Of a stretch of DNA of 64,000 bases, positions 1 through 9,856 are shown in pieces; position 1 is the first letter of the stretch, and each line of letters opens with the position of its first letter. The translations under genes were made by a program, and so were the position numbers. The notes below the pieces were generated by a model, which saw only the letters and a program-made list of their open reading frames with translations, was not told the origin of the DNA and made no database searches. Source of the DNA: Mycolicibacterium aubagnense (GTDB lineage Bacteria > Actinomycetota > Actinomycetes > Mycobacteriales > Mycobacteriaceae); the NCBI RefSeq assembly GCF_010730955.1, contig NZ_AP022577.1:1984001-2048000 (forward strand), in the 5' to 3' direction.

Positions 1-1593
1 GTGGTCCATCCTCCACTGAAGAACCCTGCACCCCGGCCACCGCAACCGCCGCGCAGCACCGCGTTCGTCACCAATCCGGTAGGACTGCCGCCGCTGGTGC
101 CCCGGCCAGCGGCGGCGCAGCCGCGCTCCAAGCAGAGCCAGAAACGTTCTATGCAGGCCCCGTCCCGGCCGACGATCACATGCGCTCAGTTAACGCGAAA
201 ACCGACGCCGTACCCGCTCGACGGGTTGACGTTCACCGCCATCGATATCGAGACAACGGGATTGGATCCCCGGACCGATCGGATCGTCGAAATCGGCCTG
301 GTCAAGTTCACCGCCGACGGCACGATCGTCGATGAGTTCGCGACACTAATCAACAACCCAGGATCTAGTCCCGGCGCCCTTGCCGTGCACGGCATCAGTG
401 ATGCCGACCTCGCGGGCGCACCCGACACCGAGCGAGTCCTGTGCGAAGTCTTCGCATTCATGGCCGGCACGGTGCTTGTTGCGCACAACCTTGAATTCGA
501 AAGCGACTTCCTGGTGACTGCCGCGCAGCGTGCCGGTCTACGCGTGCCTCGGAACGCACTCGCCATCTGCACACTGGGTACCGCGCGCCGTCAACTGGAC
601 GGCCGCGCATTCAGCCTGACCGCCATGTACAAGACCGCGACCGGACGCTGGATCGATCACCAGCACAACGCGCTCGCTGACGCGCGCGCCGTACGCGAAG
701 TCTTCCTCTGGCTGCTGGCCCAATCCCCTGCTCCGCTGCACCTCACCATGGCGCCGCCGTCGACGACTGAATCTGCTGTGCCGGTTGAGCAGTGCCAGAT
801 CTCTTGCCGCCCAGTGCCTCTTATTCGTGCCTCAGTTGCTGAACTGCTTGACGCCTTCCCTCAATCACCCACGCCCCGGCACGGCGACCCAACTGAGGTC
901 GATACGTACCGGAACCTGCTGGCACATGCTGTCGAAGACGGTCGACTCAGCTACGAAGAAGCCGACTCTAACGAAACAAGCCCGACTGACCCGATTAACA
1001 GGAACGCAGCTGCGCATGCTGCACCAGCAGGCCTGGGACAACACCTATCCAGACGCCAAGACTGCCGACTTGGCATCATTCACCGCCACACACCGACGCG
1101 AAATGTTCCTGCTCGCAGACGGCCTCGGACTCGCTACGCTTGCGGACACAATCCACCAAGTCATCGAGGAATGCTCCGAACCGACCCCACCGGAGCAAGC
1201 TCGCTACCTTCGAAACCTACGCGTTGCCATCGTTGGCGACGACACCAGCATCACTGACTTGCGCGAACACGCCGAGGCATACGGGGCAAAGCTGGCGATC
1301 AAGATCACGAAAACAGTCCAATGGATGGTCACTCTCACCCTGACTCCTCTGATTCTCGGCACACCACCGCGCGCGCACTCGGCATTCCGTTGATCAATCC
1401 CGCACAAGGCTGGATACAGATCAACGAAGCGATCCGCGAGGAAGAGATGAAAGCCTTTGAACGCCAACAGCAAATCGCTGCGTCCGCTGCATTGCGCGAA
1501 CAACGCGCAGCCGAAGCCGACGCGTACTGGCGGCCAACCTGGCGGCCAGTAGAACTCGACGACGACCCAGGACCACCAGCCTGGGATGAATGA
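1..1593 (+). pseudogene. DnaQ-type 3'-5' exonuclease with BRCT domain, frameshifted
   Basis: The first reading frame encodes a proline-rich leader and a DEDD exonuclease domain at residues ~75-245. Its ExoI motif contains AIDIETTGL, the middle motif is VAHNLEFESDF, and ExoIII is HNALADARA. Near base 967 an apparent extra T moves the coding signal to the second frame, where LTKQARLTRLTGTQLR follows, and then the start of a BRCT-like domain (LRVAIVGDD, then ITKTVQWMVT). Near bases 1334-1341 the signal returns to frame one (SDSRHTTARALGIPLI) and runs to the stop at 1593. Two compensating single-base shifts mean the catalytic domain is intact while the link to the BRCT domain is scrambled. The GTG at base 1 may be internal, with the true start left of the window. 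Exonuclease-BRCT fusions are a known actinobacterial architecture. Sequencing error cannot be separated from real decay here. Confidence 0.7.
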
Positions 1594-1630
1594 GGCCGGG
1601 GGCAGGGCGACTCTCTGCAGCCCCTCCCTC

Positions 1631-1729
1631 TGTAGGTTGCATTTCTGCATGTCGTTTCCACAGTCTCGACCTGGGCCTTTGCTTGATTGCATCAGATTTG
1701 GCGGACGGAATTTTGCATTCTGGATGGCG
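1631..1729. repeat. Left array of TTGCAT...TGGCG repeats
   Basis: This gene-free stretch carries three related motifs in the same orientation: 1638-1655 (TTGCATTTCTGCATGTCG), 1687-1703 (TTGCATCAGATTTGGCG) and 1713-1729 (TTGCATTCTGGATGGCG). The outermost copy shares a 14-base identical inverted match (TAGGTTGCATTTCT, 1633-1646) with the far end of the right array at 7016-7029. Such sets of subterminal sites are typical of the ends of some transposons (Mu/Tn7/Tn402-like), but no transposase gene lies between the arrays and I see no target-site duplication. The rest of 1594-1804 shows no gene. Confidence 0.5.
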
Positions 1730-1804
1730 AATCCTAGAACCGCACGGTTGTACACGAATTGCTTTCTGTCGCGTAGTCGCTGGGGTCGAATCGGGCGCCA
1801 CCGC

Positions 1805-2398
1805 TCACCGGCGTTGGATTCGGGCAGCGAGCACCGTGGTCCATTCGGCGAGGTAACGGTCGTCGGGTATCGGGTTCGCGGTGCGGCGAAAGAGGTTGGC
1901 GCCGACGCGTTCGCCGAGCAGAGCGTTGACGCCGAGCGCGGCCAGGGTCGCGGTTTCGGTCTCCACGAGTTGCGGACCCCAGGTGGCGATCCAGCCGGCG
2001 AGTTCGGCGGTGAGTCCCTCCACTAGGGCGGCATACGCGGTGTCGAGGTGCTCAGACATGCCCGCGGGGGTGCGCGCGGCGATCTGCAGCAGTTCGCTTT
2101 CCTGATCGATCACCGTCAGCAGGTAGCGGCCGAGCACGGTGAGCTCGCTATGCAGGTCTCCGAGCCCGGCGAACAGGGCGCGCATGTCGGCCATCGCCGA
2201 GCGGCGATCCAGCTGCCGGTCGATCCCGGCCGCTAGTAGCGCGTCTTTGGATTTGAAGTGCCGGTACAGCGCGCCCGAACCGGCCGAAAGCCCCGCGGCC
2301 GACTCGATCTGGGAGATGCTGGTGGCCTCAAAACCCTTGTCACTGAACAGCTTCATTGCTTCGGTGACAAGCCGTTCCCGGGTGGGTGTGGCCGCCAT
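1805..2398 (-). CDS. TetR/AcrR-family transcriptional regulator
   Basis: About 197 residues. The N-terminal helix-turn-helix is clear: TRERLVTEAMKLFSDKGFEA, then SISQIESAAGLSAGSGALYR and HFKSKDALL. The variable ligand domain gives no substrate clue. I chose the ATG at 2398 over one eight codons upstream because a strong ribosome-binding site (GGAGGTCAACG) precedes it. The gene is divergent from the kinase-like gene at 2480, and an 81-base gap between them holds a 12-base perfect palindrome. By analogy with divergent TetR pairs it probably represses itself and the kinase/P450 block. That regulatory role is inferred. Confidence 0.85.
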   Translation of the reverse strand: MAATPTRERLVTEAMKLFSDKGFEATSISQIESAAGLSAGSGALYRHFKSKDALLAAGIDRQLDRRSAMADMRALFAGLGDLHSELTVLGRYLLTVIDQESELLQIAARTPAGMSEHLDTAYAALVEGLTAELAGWIATWGPQLVETETATLAALGVNALLGERVGANLFRRTANPIPDDRYLAEWTTVLAARIQRR

Positions 2399-2412
2399 CG
2401 TTGACCTCCTGC

Positions 2413-2424
2413 AAGTGATCACTT
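2413..2424. promoter_or_regulatory. Candidate TetR operator palindrome
   Basis: AAGTGATCACTT is a perfect 12-base palindrome just upstream of the tetR ribosome-binding site, in the short gap between the divergent tetR and kinase-like genes. A TetR dimer could occlude both promoters from here. Assignment is by position and symmetry only. Confidence 0.4.
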
Positions 2425-2479
2425 ACTGTGTGTACGAGTCCACTGTACTACGCGGGTTTGATCAAGCGGGAGTCATTCG

Positions 2480-3910
2480 ATGCCACAGCACGAGATACCA
2501 GTGCCGAAAGGCCGACTACGCCGGACGATGCCGCTGGCTGGGTTCACCGCCCGCGCGGCTGGTGGCCGATTGATTGCCGGGCTGCGCGAACGCGCCGGGG
2601 ATGACGGCGCAGTGCAGCGGTTCCATGAGGGCACCGCCGAGCGGTACACCGACTTGCTCGGGCACTCCAAAGGCGCGCTGATGAAGATCGGTCAGCTCGC
2701 GTCGATGGTCGACATGCAAAGTCTCGGGACGGGCGGGTTCGCTCCCTACCAGCAGGCCCTCACGCGCTTGCAGTCCGATGCCCCGCCGATGGCGCCGGAG
2801 CTGGTGCACGAGATTCTCGATGACCAACTCGGCTCTGCCGCAGCGCACTTCGCCGACTTCGAGAACGTACCGATCGCCGCCGCATCGATTGGGCAGGTGC
2901 ACCGGGCCGTGTTTCACGACGGCCGCCGGGTCGCAGTGAAGATCCAATACCCCGGCGTAGCCGAAGCCATTCGCCACGATCTGGCCAACACCGAGCTGGT
3001 CGCGACGTTCCTTCGCTTTGTGACCTCAGCTTCGGGCATGGTGTTCGACCCGCGGACGTTGGCTCGCGAGTTGACCGTACGGATCGCCGAAGAACTCGAC
3101 TACCGCCGCGAGGCGGCCATGATCGCCAAGTTCAGCGACTTATATCGCGGCCACCCGTTCATCCGCGTTCCCGAGGTGATCGACGACGCATCCACCGACC
3201 GCATCGTGACGATGACCTACCTCGACGGGATGGACTGGGCAGCCGCACAACGTGCCGATCAAGATCTGAAAAACACGTGGGCCGAGACGATACTGCGGTT
3301 CTCGTGGGGCAACTTCCGCCACGCCAACCTGCTGCACGCCGATCCACACCCCGGCAACTACCGCTTCAACCCCGATGGCACCGTCGGCTTCGTCGACTTC
3401 GGTTGCGTGAAAGTCCTCCCCGAAAGCAAGCGCCGACAGTGGGTGTCTGTGGTGCGCAACGTCGTCGACGACCGAAAGGACGAGCTGCGCGCCGACATGG
3501 TGGCCGCCGGATTCATCACCGCCGATTCGCCGCTCACCGGAGGCGACGTCCACGCGTTCTACGTGCAAGTGTTCTACGAGCTGATCGCCGAGCCGCAACC
3601 AGTCACCTACACACCTGACAGTGGCGCCCGATCCGCACGATGGCTGTTCAGCCTCGACGCAGCCAATCCATTAACCCGGATGTCCGCGCCGAACGACTAC
3701 GTGTTCGCCCCGCGAGTCCAACAGGCGCTGACCAACATTTGCGGCGGACTGACCGCCACACTTGCGGCCCGGTCAATCAACGACGACATGGACGGAATCG
3801 CTCAACCGACCACCGAACTGGGCAGGCTCCACCACGCTTGGGTGCGCGCACGGGGACTGCCCGGCGCGCTGGATGACCACACTGCCGCGCGGGGTTCGTC
3901 CCGATGCTGA
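2480..3910 (+). CDS. ABC1/UbiB-family atypical kinase-like protein
   Basis: 476 residues, the full length of an AarF/ABC1/UbiB protein. Visible family hallmarks are the KxGQ motif (KGALMKIGQLASMVD, residues ~63-77), the Ala-rich loop AAASIGQVHRA, the ATP-binding lysine in RVAVKIQYPGV, ELDYRREAAM, the catalytic loop LHADPHPGNYRF and the metal-binding DFG in VGFVDFGCVK. The family includes ATPases supporting quinone or lipid metabolism; the substrate here is unknown. A GGGAG site precedes the ATG at 2480. It lies divergent from tetR and upstream of a near-duplicate copy and a P450, an arrangement that suggests one co-regulated metabolic block. Confidence 0.85.
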   Translation: MPQHEIPVPKGRLRRTMPLAGFTARAAGGRLIAGLRERAGDDGAVQRFHEGTAERYTDLLGHSKGALMKIGQLASMVDMQSLGTGGFAPYQQALTRLQSDAPPMAPELVHEILDDQLGSAAAHFADFENVPIAAASIGQVHRAVFHDGRRVAVKIQYPGVAEAIRHDLANTELVATFLRFVTSASGMVFDPRTLARELTVRIAEELDYRREAAMIAKFSDLYRGHPFIRVPEVIDDASTDRIVTMTYLDGMDWAAAQRADQDLKNTWAETILRFSWGNFRHANLLHADPHPGNYRFNPDGTVGFVDFGCVKVLPESKRRQWVSVVRNVVDDRKDELRADMVAAGFITADSPLTGGDVHAFYVQVFYELIAEPQPVTYTPDSGARSARWLFSLDAANPLTRMSAPNDYVFAPRVQQALTNICGGLTATLAARSINDDMDGIAQPTTELGRLHHAWVRARGLPGALDDHTAARGSSRC

Positions 3911-3971
3911 CCAACAGCCCGCGTCGACCGCGACCGCGAACCATTGCGACACAGGCAGGGATGGAGACCGC

Positions 3972-5290
3972 ATGACCCCGTCAGACAACGCGGTCCCGCG
4001 GGGCCGGGTCCGCCGCACGATGCCCCTGGCCGGGTTCACCGCCCGCGCCGCCGGCGGACGCCTCATCGCGGGATTGCGTGAACGTGCCGGCAACGACGGA
4101 GCAGTCGACCGGTTCCACGAACGGACCGCCGAACGCTACACCGAGCTGCTCGGCGCCTCTAAAGGCGCGCTGATGAAGGCCGGTCAAATTCTGTCGATGG
4201 TTGATGCCGACGCCATTGGCGACGGCGGATTCGCTCCATATCAGAAGGCGCTGGCTGTACTGCAGGCCGACGCGCCACCTATGCCCGCCGCCTTGGTACG
4301 CGCGGTTCTCCATGACGAACTCGGTTCAGGAGCCGATCTTTTCGCCGAGTTCGAGGGCGAGCCGATTGCCGCCGCTTCGGTGGGACAGGTCCATCGAGCC
4401 GTCCTGCGCGACGGTCGTGAGGTGGCCGTGAAAATCCAGTACCCCGGTGTGGCACAGGCAATACGGGACGATCTTGCTAACGCCGAATTGCTCACCACGT
4501 TCATGAGGTTCGTGATGGCAGCGTCAGGCATGGTGATGGTCGATCTCCGCGGAGCGGTCGCCGAAATCTCGGAGCGCATCACCGAGGAAGTCGACTATCG
4601 GCACGAGGCGTCAATGATCACGAGGTTTGCTGACCTTTATCGCGGCCACCCGTTCATCCGGGTCCCCGAGGTGATCCGGGAGGCGTCGGGCGACCGGGTG
4701 TTGACCATGACCTACCTCGATGGCATGGACTTGGCCACGGCTAGGCTCGCCGATCAGGATCTGAAAAACACCTGGGCAGAGGTGGTCTTCCGGTTCGTCA
4801 ACAGTAGTGGCCGACATGCCAATCTGGCCCAGGTCGACCCGCATCCCGGCAATTTCCGGTTCCATCCCGATGGCACGGTCGGGTTCATCGACTTCGGTTG
4901 TGTGCAAGTCGCCGACGAGCGACAGCGATGGCTGTACGTGGCGTTGTTGCGCGCTGGAATCGAGGCGCGCTACGACGACTGCCGGGTCCTGATGATCGAT
5001 CGATACCTGAATCAACATTGAGCGACAACAGTTTTCGGCAATTGGTATCCCGATCAGTTCCGGCCGCAACCGGTGACCTACAGTCCGGACATGGTTGCGC
5101 AAAGTGTTCCATGTTTGGCGACCAAGACACCACGCGCGCGATTTCGATTTTAGCCTGCAACCACATCGCCGCAAGTTTAGGGCAACAGTGCGCGTTCCAT
5201 CATCGACGACCTTGACGGTGTCGCCGAACCCACCACTGAACTGGGCACCACGTCTGGGTACGCGACGCGGACTGCGCGGATTGCCCATGA
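3972..5290 (+). pseudogene. Second ABC1/UbiB-like kinase copy, C-terminus decayed
   Basis: The ATG at 3972, with GGAG eight bases upstream, opens a close paralogue of the preceding gene. It shares RRTMPLAGFTARAAGGRLIA, KGALMKAGQ and AAASVGQVHRAVL. The catalytic loop has become AQVDPHPGNFRF, so the usual His-Ala-Asp is changed to Gln-Val-Asp. The open frame stops at 5021, about 120 residues early. Fragments matching the missing C-terminus continue out of frame: a piece reading QPVTYSPD near 5065-5090, and RSIIDDLDGVAEPTTELG at 5193-5246, which aligns with RSINDDMDGIAQPTTELG of the first copy. A tandem duplication followed by decay of this copy is the simplest reading. Confidence 0.75.
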
Positions 5291-6447
5291 CCACTCCTGA
5301 CGTGAGTTGCCCTGGGACGCCGCCGACCCGTACCCGTTCTACGACGCCGCCGCGACGGCGACGTCGTCTCGACACCGCCGGAGCCTGCTGATTCTGGGCT
5401 ATCACGCCGCCCGCGACGTGCTCACCGGCGCGCACTGGACCAGCGATCCCCGCGCGACCACGGCCGCCGCCGAGGCTCCCATGCTGTTCAACACTGCCTT
5501 CGTCGAAGCCAGCATGCTGTTCACCGATGGGGCCGCCCACGATCGGTTGCGCGGCGCGGTCCGGGACGTGTTCGGCCGCACATTCATCAACCGCCTCGCT
5601 GGCGGTGTCGAATCCGTCTGCCACGACACCATTTCCACAATTCCGGCTGACCAGACCTTCGACGCGATGACGCAGATCGCACTCCGCCTGCCGATCGTCG
5701 TCATCGGTGCCTGGCTGGGACTGGACACCGACCAGTGCACGGCACTACGCGAGTACTCGCCCAACATCATCCGCGTCCTCGGGGGCTTCGCGCACCGGGA
5801 CGAACTCGAACAAGGAATCGCAGCAGCCGCAGCGTTGCTCACCCAAATGCTGCCGGCGGCCGCCGACCGGCGCACACACCCGGGCGATGATCTGCTGAGT
5901 TACCTGGCCGCCGACCCCGAACTCAGCCTCGACGAAGTCGTCATTACCGCGATCCTTATTGCGGTCGCCGGACATGAAACCACCGCAAACCTGCTCGGCG
6001 CCAGTCTCATCCGGCTACTTGCCACCGACAGCGACGGCACGCGCCTGGCCGACCGGATCGCCCCGACGACCCGCGGTGATCACCGAGCTGCTGCGTCTAG
6101 ACGGTCCCGTGCAAGCAGCCGCTCGTACGGCCACCGCTGACCAGAAGATCGCGGGTATCGATATCCGGTGTGGTGACACGGTTCTGGTTTGCGTCGCGGC
6201 TGCCAATCGCGACCCCGGCGTGTATGTCGATCCGGAGCAGTTCATTCCCGGCAGATCGGGATCCGCACCGCTGACTTTCGGGCACGGCGCGCACTACTGC
6301 ATCGGCGCCCCGTTGGCCAGGCTGGAAACCAGTGTGGCACTGGGCCGTATCTTGGCTCGCCGGCCTGCGCTGGCCGGTGTTCCCACCTGGCGCGACACCC
6401 CTGCCATCCGGGGACCGTTAACGTTGCCGATCCGATTCGACCGCTGA
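5287..6447 (+). pseudogene. Cytochrome P450, frameshifted twice
   Basis: P450 hallmarks are all present but in three frame segments. The start MTTPDV at 5287 is separated by a one-base loss near 5302 from LPWDAADPYPFYDAAATA. The main segment contains the I-helix AGHETTANL. Near 6055-6075 the frame shifts again, before the K-helix ELLR (ITELLRLDGPVQ) and the haem-binding FGHGAHYCIG. Full-length P450s of this actinobacterial CYP type are ~400 residues, which matches the whole interval. The start overlaps the end of the decayed kinase copy, implying former translational coupling. The substrate is unknown. If the shifts are sequencing errors, the gene would be functional. Confidence 0.75.
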
Positions 6448-6956
6448 GACGATGGTCGCAATCGACGGCGGCTTGGCTCGCCTCAGATCACGGTTCGACC
6501 TGAGGTTGCTTCGATGGCGCGAGCGGATCGCACGGCAGCGAGAGCAACTCGCCACTGGCACCGAGTCGGGTCGGCCCGACTCGAAACGGGCTGCGCAACC
6601 ATACTTCCACGGCCAGCACGAGTGTCTTTTCAGAGATGCAGCTATGCAGCGCGAGATGTACCGGCTGTGAGGATGTCGCGCACTATAGCGGGTACACGAA
6701 TCATCCCTGCGCTGGGCCGTTTGAGTCCTTCCCACGGCACAGAGGATGACCGTCTCGGCGTCGTCGGTCGCCGTGGTGGGGTTGGCCGCATCGGTGATGT
6801 AGAGGACGGCGTCGTAGAACATGTCGAAGAAGAGTTCGACGGTGGCTTCAATCGGCACCGCGGTTTGAGAGTCACCCCCACGGCAGCACCTGTTGTTGAA
6901 CCGGACATCGCGGCCCAATGGAACCCAGGATTCACGCGAGGTAGATCACCTCAGAA
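6448..6956. other. Gene-poor stretch, no supported gene
   Basis: Short open frames exist on both strands, but none has a ribosome-binding site, family motif or convincing composition. On the minus strand, around 6710-6850, a segment reads like coding sequence (VELFFDMFYDAVLYITDAAN), but it soon runs into arginine- and serine-rich text typical of a wrong frame. It may be a gene remnant that I cannot name. Confidence 0.4.
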
Positions 6957-7029
6957 TTGCATTCTAGTTGGCGGCTCCGCCAACTTTCGCCATCTCGGAA
7001 CGCAATCCGCCACGGAGAAATGCAACCTA
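6957..7029. repeat. Right array of TTGCAT...TGGCG repeats
   Basis: Three copies of the motif found at 1638-1729. One is forward (6957-6973, TTGCATTCTAGTTGGCG). Two are on the reverse strand: 6988-7005, read as TTGCGTTCCGAGATGGCG, and 7008-7025, read as TTGCATTTCTCCGTGGCG. The forward copy ends inside a short palindrome (GTTGGCGG CT CCGCCAAC, 6968-6985). The outermost copy mirrors the outermost left copy. The array lies just upstream of the monooxygenase gene, so an operator role for part of it is an alternative. Confidence 0.5.
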
Positions 7030-7152
7030 TAACGGCTCGCACCCCCACTTCAACATATAGCCGACCCGGGGGCTTGTGGCAAGACCCCCCTCATGCTCCA
7101 GAATCGCTGGGCTGCAACGCAACTTGTGGCTCAGACCGTCTTGAGGGGACGC

Positions 7153-8620
7153 ATGACAGATACCGACGTGATCATCGTGCGGGGCCGACCGGCCTGACAC
7201 TCGCCACCGAACTCTGCTGACCGGGGTCAAACCGCTTGTGTTGGAACGACTCACCGGCATCCGTGAGGTCGCCAAGGCCGGCGGCATCGGCGGGCAGATC
7301 CTGAACCTGTTGCGCTACCGGGACCTCGGCGACCTACTCGACGACGCGGCAGGCGCACCCGTCACCGCCAAACTTCCGTTCGGTGGCATCCACGTCGACC
7401 TGACCAAGCTCGACGAGTCGCCGATGCAAGTGCAGCGACTCCCCCAGCCGCAGCTGGAGGCGCTGCTGCAAAGCTACGCACAAGACCTCGGCGTCGAGGT
7501 CCGGCGCGGTCACGAAGTGGTCGGCCTCGAGCAGGACGATGCAACCGTCCACCTCGACGTCCACGGACCTGACGGTCCGTACCGCATCCGCGCGCAGTAC
7601 GTCGTGGGCTGCGACGGGGTGCGCAGCCGGGTCCGGGAACTGGCCGGCATCGGTTTCCCGGGCATCGTCTATCCCGAGATTCACCGCATGGCCACGGTCA
7701 CCATGCCGCCCGAGATCACCGTCCGCGACGACGGCGACTTCGACGTTCCCGGCTACGGCCGTTTGGCCTGGGGCTACAGCCAGACCGAGGGCGGCGTATT
7801 CGCCATCGCGTCGTCCGAACCCGGGCACCTGGGGATGTACACCAGCGAGGCCCCCGATCACGACTACGACGATGACGACCCGATGACGTTGGACGAATTT
7901 CGTGACAGTGTCCGCCGCGTGCTCGGTGTCGACTTCCCGCTCGGCGAGCCAAGGCGGCTGACCCGGTTCACCTATGCGGCCCGGCACACCGAGCGCTACG
8001 TAGCGGACCGAGTACTGCTGGCCGGCGACGCCGCCCATCAGATTCCGACCGGCGGCGTGGCGGTCTCGGCCGGGATGCTCGACGGGGTGAATCTCGCCTG
8101 GAAGCTGGCCGCCGTCCTCGGAGGCTGGGCACCGCCGGGGCTGCTCGATACGTACCACTGCGAACGCCACCTCGCCGGCGAGCGACTCCTGCTGCATTCC
8201 CAGGCCCAGGTGTCGTTGCGCCGCGGGCACGACCCCGCCGACGAGGCACTGCGAAAAGTGTTCAGCGAATTGGTCTCCGATGCACCGGCGCTTGCGAGGG
8301 TCGGCGCGATGATCGCCGCCTCCGACGTCCGGTACCCGATGCCAGGCGCGCAGTCGCACGCCCTGGCGGGAACCTTCGCGGCGGGCCTGCCCGACGACGT
8401 CGTGACCGCCTTGCGTGCGGCACGCCCCGTCTTCGTCGGGCCACCGGAGCTGTGTGACGTCGCGGCACCGTGGGCCGACCGGGTCGACACCCGAGATCAC
8501 CGTGGCCTCGATCATCCCCAAGCCCTGCTGATCCGTCCGGACGCGCACATCGCGTGGGCCGGCGACTCCGATTCAGGACTGCGGGAAGCACTCGCGTATT
8601 GGTTCGGCGATCCACGATGA
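7153..8620 (+). pseudogene. FAD-dependent aromatic-type monooxygenase, N-terminus frameshifted
   Basis: A strong site (GAGGGGACGC) precedes the ATG at 7153. Translation begins MTDTDVIIV, the start of a Rossmann FAD-binding motif, but bases are missing where GxGPxGL should be. The motif remnant GPTGLTLATEL lies in another frame, and the main frame resumes at LTGVKPLVLERLTGIREVAK. From ~7238 to 8620 the frame is intact and shows the group A flavoprotein monooxygenase motifs VGCDGVRSRVREL and VLLAGDAAHQIPTGG. Relatives hydroxylate phenols, polyketides or rifamycins; the substrate here is unknown. A protein started at the internal GTG (7238) would lack the dinucleotide-binding loop and should be inactive. 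Confidence 0.75.
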
Positions 8621-8675
8621 GTATTCGGCCCCGCCCAGGTCTATCCATCGAAAGCTGCAATCTCCAGGAGGCACC

Positions 8676-9374
8676 ATGACCGAGCAGACCGCCCTGCCAC
8701 CGGTAGTCGACCAAGACACCTGGCGCACTGCCCTCGACGACTTGCGCAAGCGAGAGAAAGCCGTGACGCGTGAACTCGACGCCATCGCGGCACAGCGCCG
8801 CAGGCTGCCGATGGTCGAGCTGCCCGACTACACGCTGATCGGCGCTGACGGTCCGATCCGCCTGGCCGATATCTTCGACGGGCGGTCGCAATTGATCGTC
8901 TACAACCACATGTGGACCGACGGCGCCGAGTGGCAGTGTCCGGGCTGCACGGGTTTCACGTCGCAGTTCACCCGGCTCGGCTTCCTGGACAACTACGACG
9001 CACGGTTCGTCATCGTCACCAACGGACCCATCGAGGAAGCGCTGGCCTACAAGGACAAGGTCGGCAACACGATGGACTGGTACTCGTCGTCCGAGAGCAG
9101 CTTCGGGTCCGACGTCGACGCCGCGCCCGGCGAGGGATTTGCCGTCAATGTGTTTCTGCGGCACGGCGATACGGTGTACCGCACCTGGCACACCACTGGC
9201 CGCGGCTGCGAACAGCTGGGCCACAGTTTCGCGCTGATCGACGTTCTGCCCTACGGCCGCCAGGAGCAGTGGCAGGATTCGCCCGAGGGCTGGCCCCAGT
9301 CGCCGACGTACTCCAAGTGGGCCGGTTCGCAGGAGATAGCCCACGCATACGGATCGAACGGACAGAACCGATGA
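8676..9374 (+). CDS. DUF899 family thioredoxin-like protein
   Basis: 232 residues, starting at an ATG after a near-perfect site (CCAGGAGGCACC). The body matches the DUF899 family: LIVYNHMWTDGAEWQCPGCT carries the CxxC-like pair in a thioredoxin fold, followed by RFVIVTNGPIEEALAYK, DWYSSSESSFGSD and the conserved end region VLPYGRQEQWQDSPEGWPQS. The family is annotated as putative dithiol-disulfide oxidoreductases with no settled reaction. It overlaps the next gene by four bases, so the two are probably co-translated. It follows the broken monooxygenase by 55 bases and may have served the same catabolic unit. Confidence 0.85.
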   Translation: MTEQTALPPVVDQDTWRTALDDLRKREKAVTRELDAIAAQRRRLPMVELPDYTLIGADGPIRLADIFDGRSQLIVYNHMWTDGAEWQCPGCTGFTSQFTRLGFLDNYDARFVIVTNGPIEEALAYKDKVGNTMDWYSSSESSFGSDVDAAPGEGFAVNVFLRHGDTVYRTWHTTGRGCEQLGHSFALIDVLPYGRQEQWQDSPEGWPQSPTYSKWAGSQEIAHAYGSNGQNR

Positions 9375-9856
9375 CCAGCAACTCGACGACCCAGGAACGC
9401 TTCGTCGCCACCCGCACCATCGCGGCGCCGCCCGCCGCGGTGTTTGCGGTGCTGGCCAACCCCGCACGGCACAAGGAGACCGAGCCCGGCGACTGGGTCC
9501 GCGACGCCATCGACTCCGCTCCGATCACCGGTGCCGGACAGGTATTCGCCATGAACATGTACCTCGACCTGGCCGGCGGCGACTACGTCACGCACAACCT
9601 GGTGACCGCGTTCGAGCAGGACAAGACCATCGCCTGGTCCACCGGCAGCCTGAATGAGTCGGGTGAGCACACCCCCGGCGGTTGGTGGTGGCGCTACGAC
9701 CTGGCCCCGAACAGCGACGGCACCGACGTGATCCTGACCTACGACTGGACCGATACGCCGCAGGCCTTCCGCGATCAGATCGGCGGAATGCCGCCGTTTC
9801 CGATCGGGTTCATCGAGGAGTCGCTGGCTGCCCTCGACCGGGCGGTGACGGGCTAG
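9371..9856 (+). CDS. SRPBCC family (START/Bet v1-like) protein
   Basis: 161 residues, beginning at an ATG that overlaps the preceding stop as ATGA. The N-terminus TRTIAAPPAAVFAVLANPARH is the usual opening of polyketide cyclase/dehydrase-type SRPBCC domains, which form a hydrophobic ligand cavity. Later landmarks are GGWWWRYDLAP and VILTYDWTDTPQ, followed by a C-terminal amphipathic helix (FIEESLAALDRAV). A role in binding or cyclising a hydrophobic substrate alongside the upstream oxygenase is plausible, but specific function is not visible. Confidence 0.8.
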   Translation: MTSNSTTQERFVATRTIAAPPAAVFAVLANPARHKETEPGDWVRDAIDSAPITGAGQVFAMNMYLDLAGGDYVTHNLVTAFEQDKTIAWSTGSLNESGEHTPGGWWWRYDLAPNSDGTDVILTYDWTDTPQAFRDQIGGMPPFPIGFIEESLAALDRAVTG

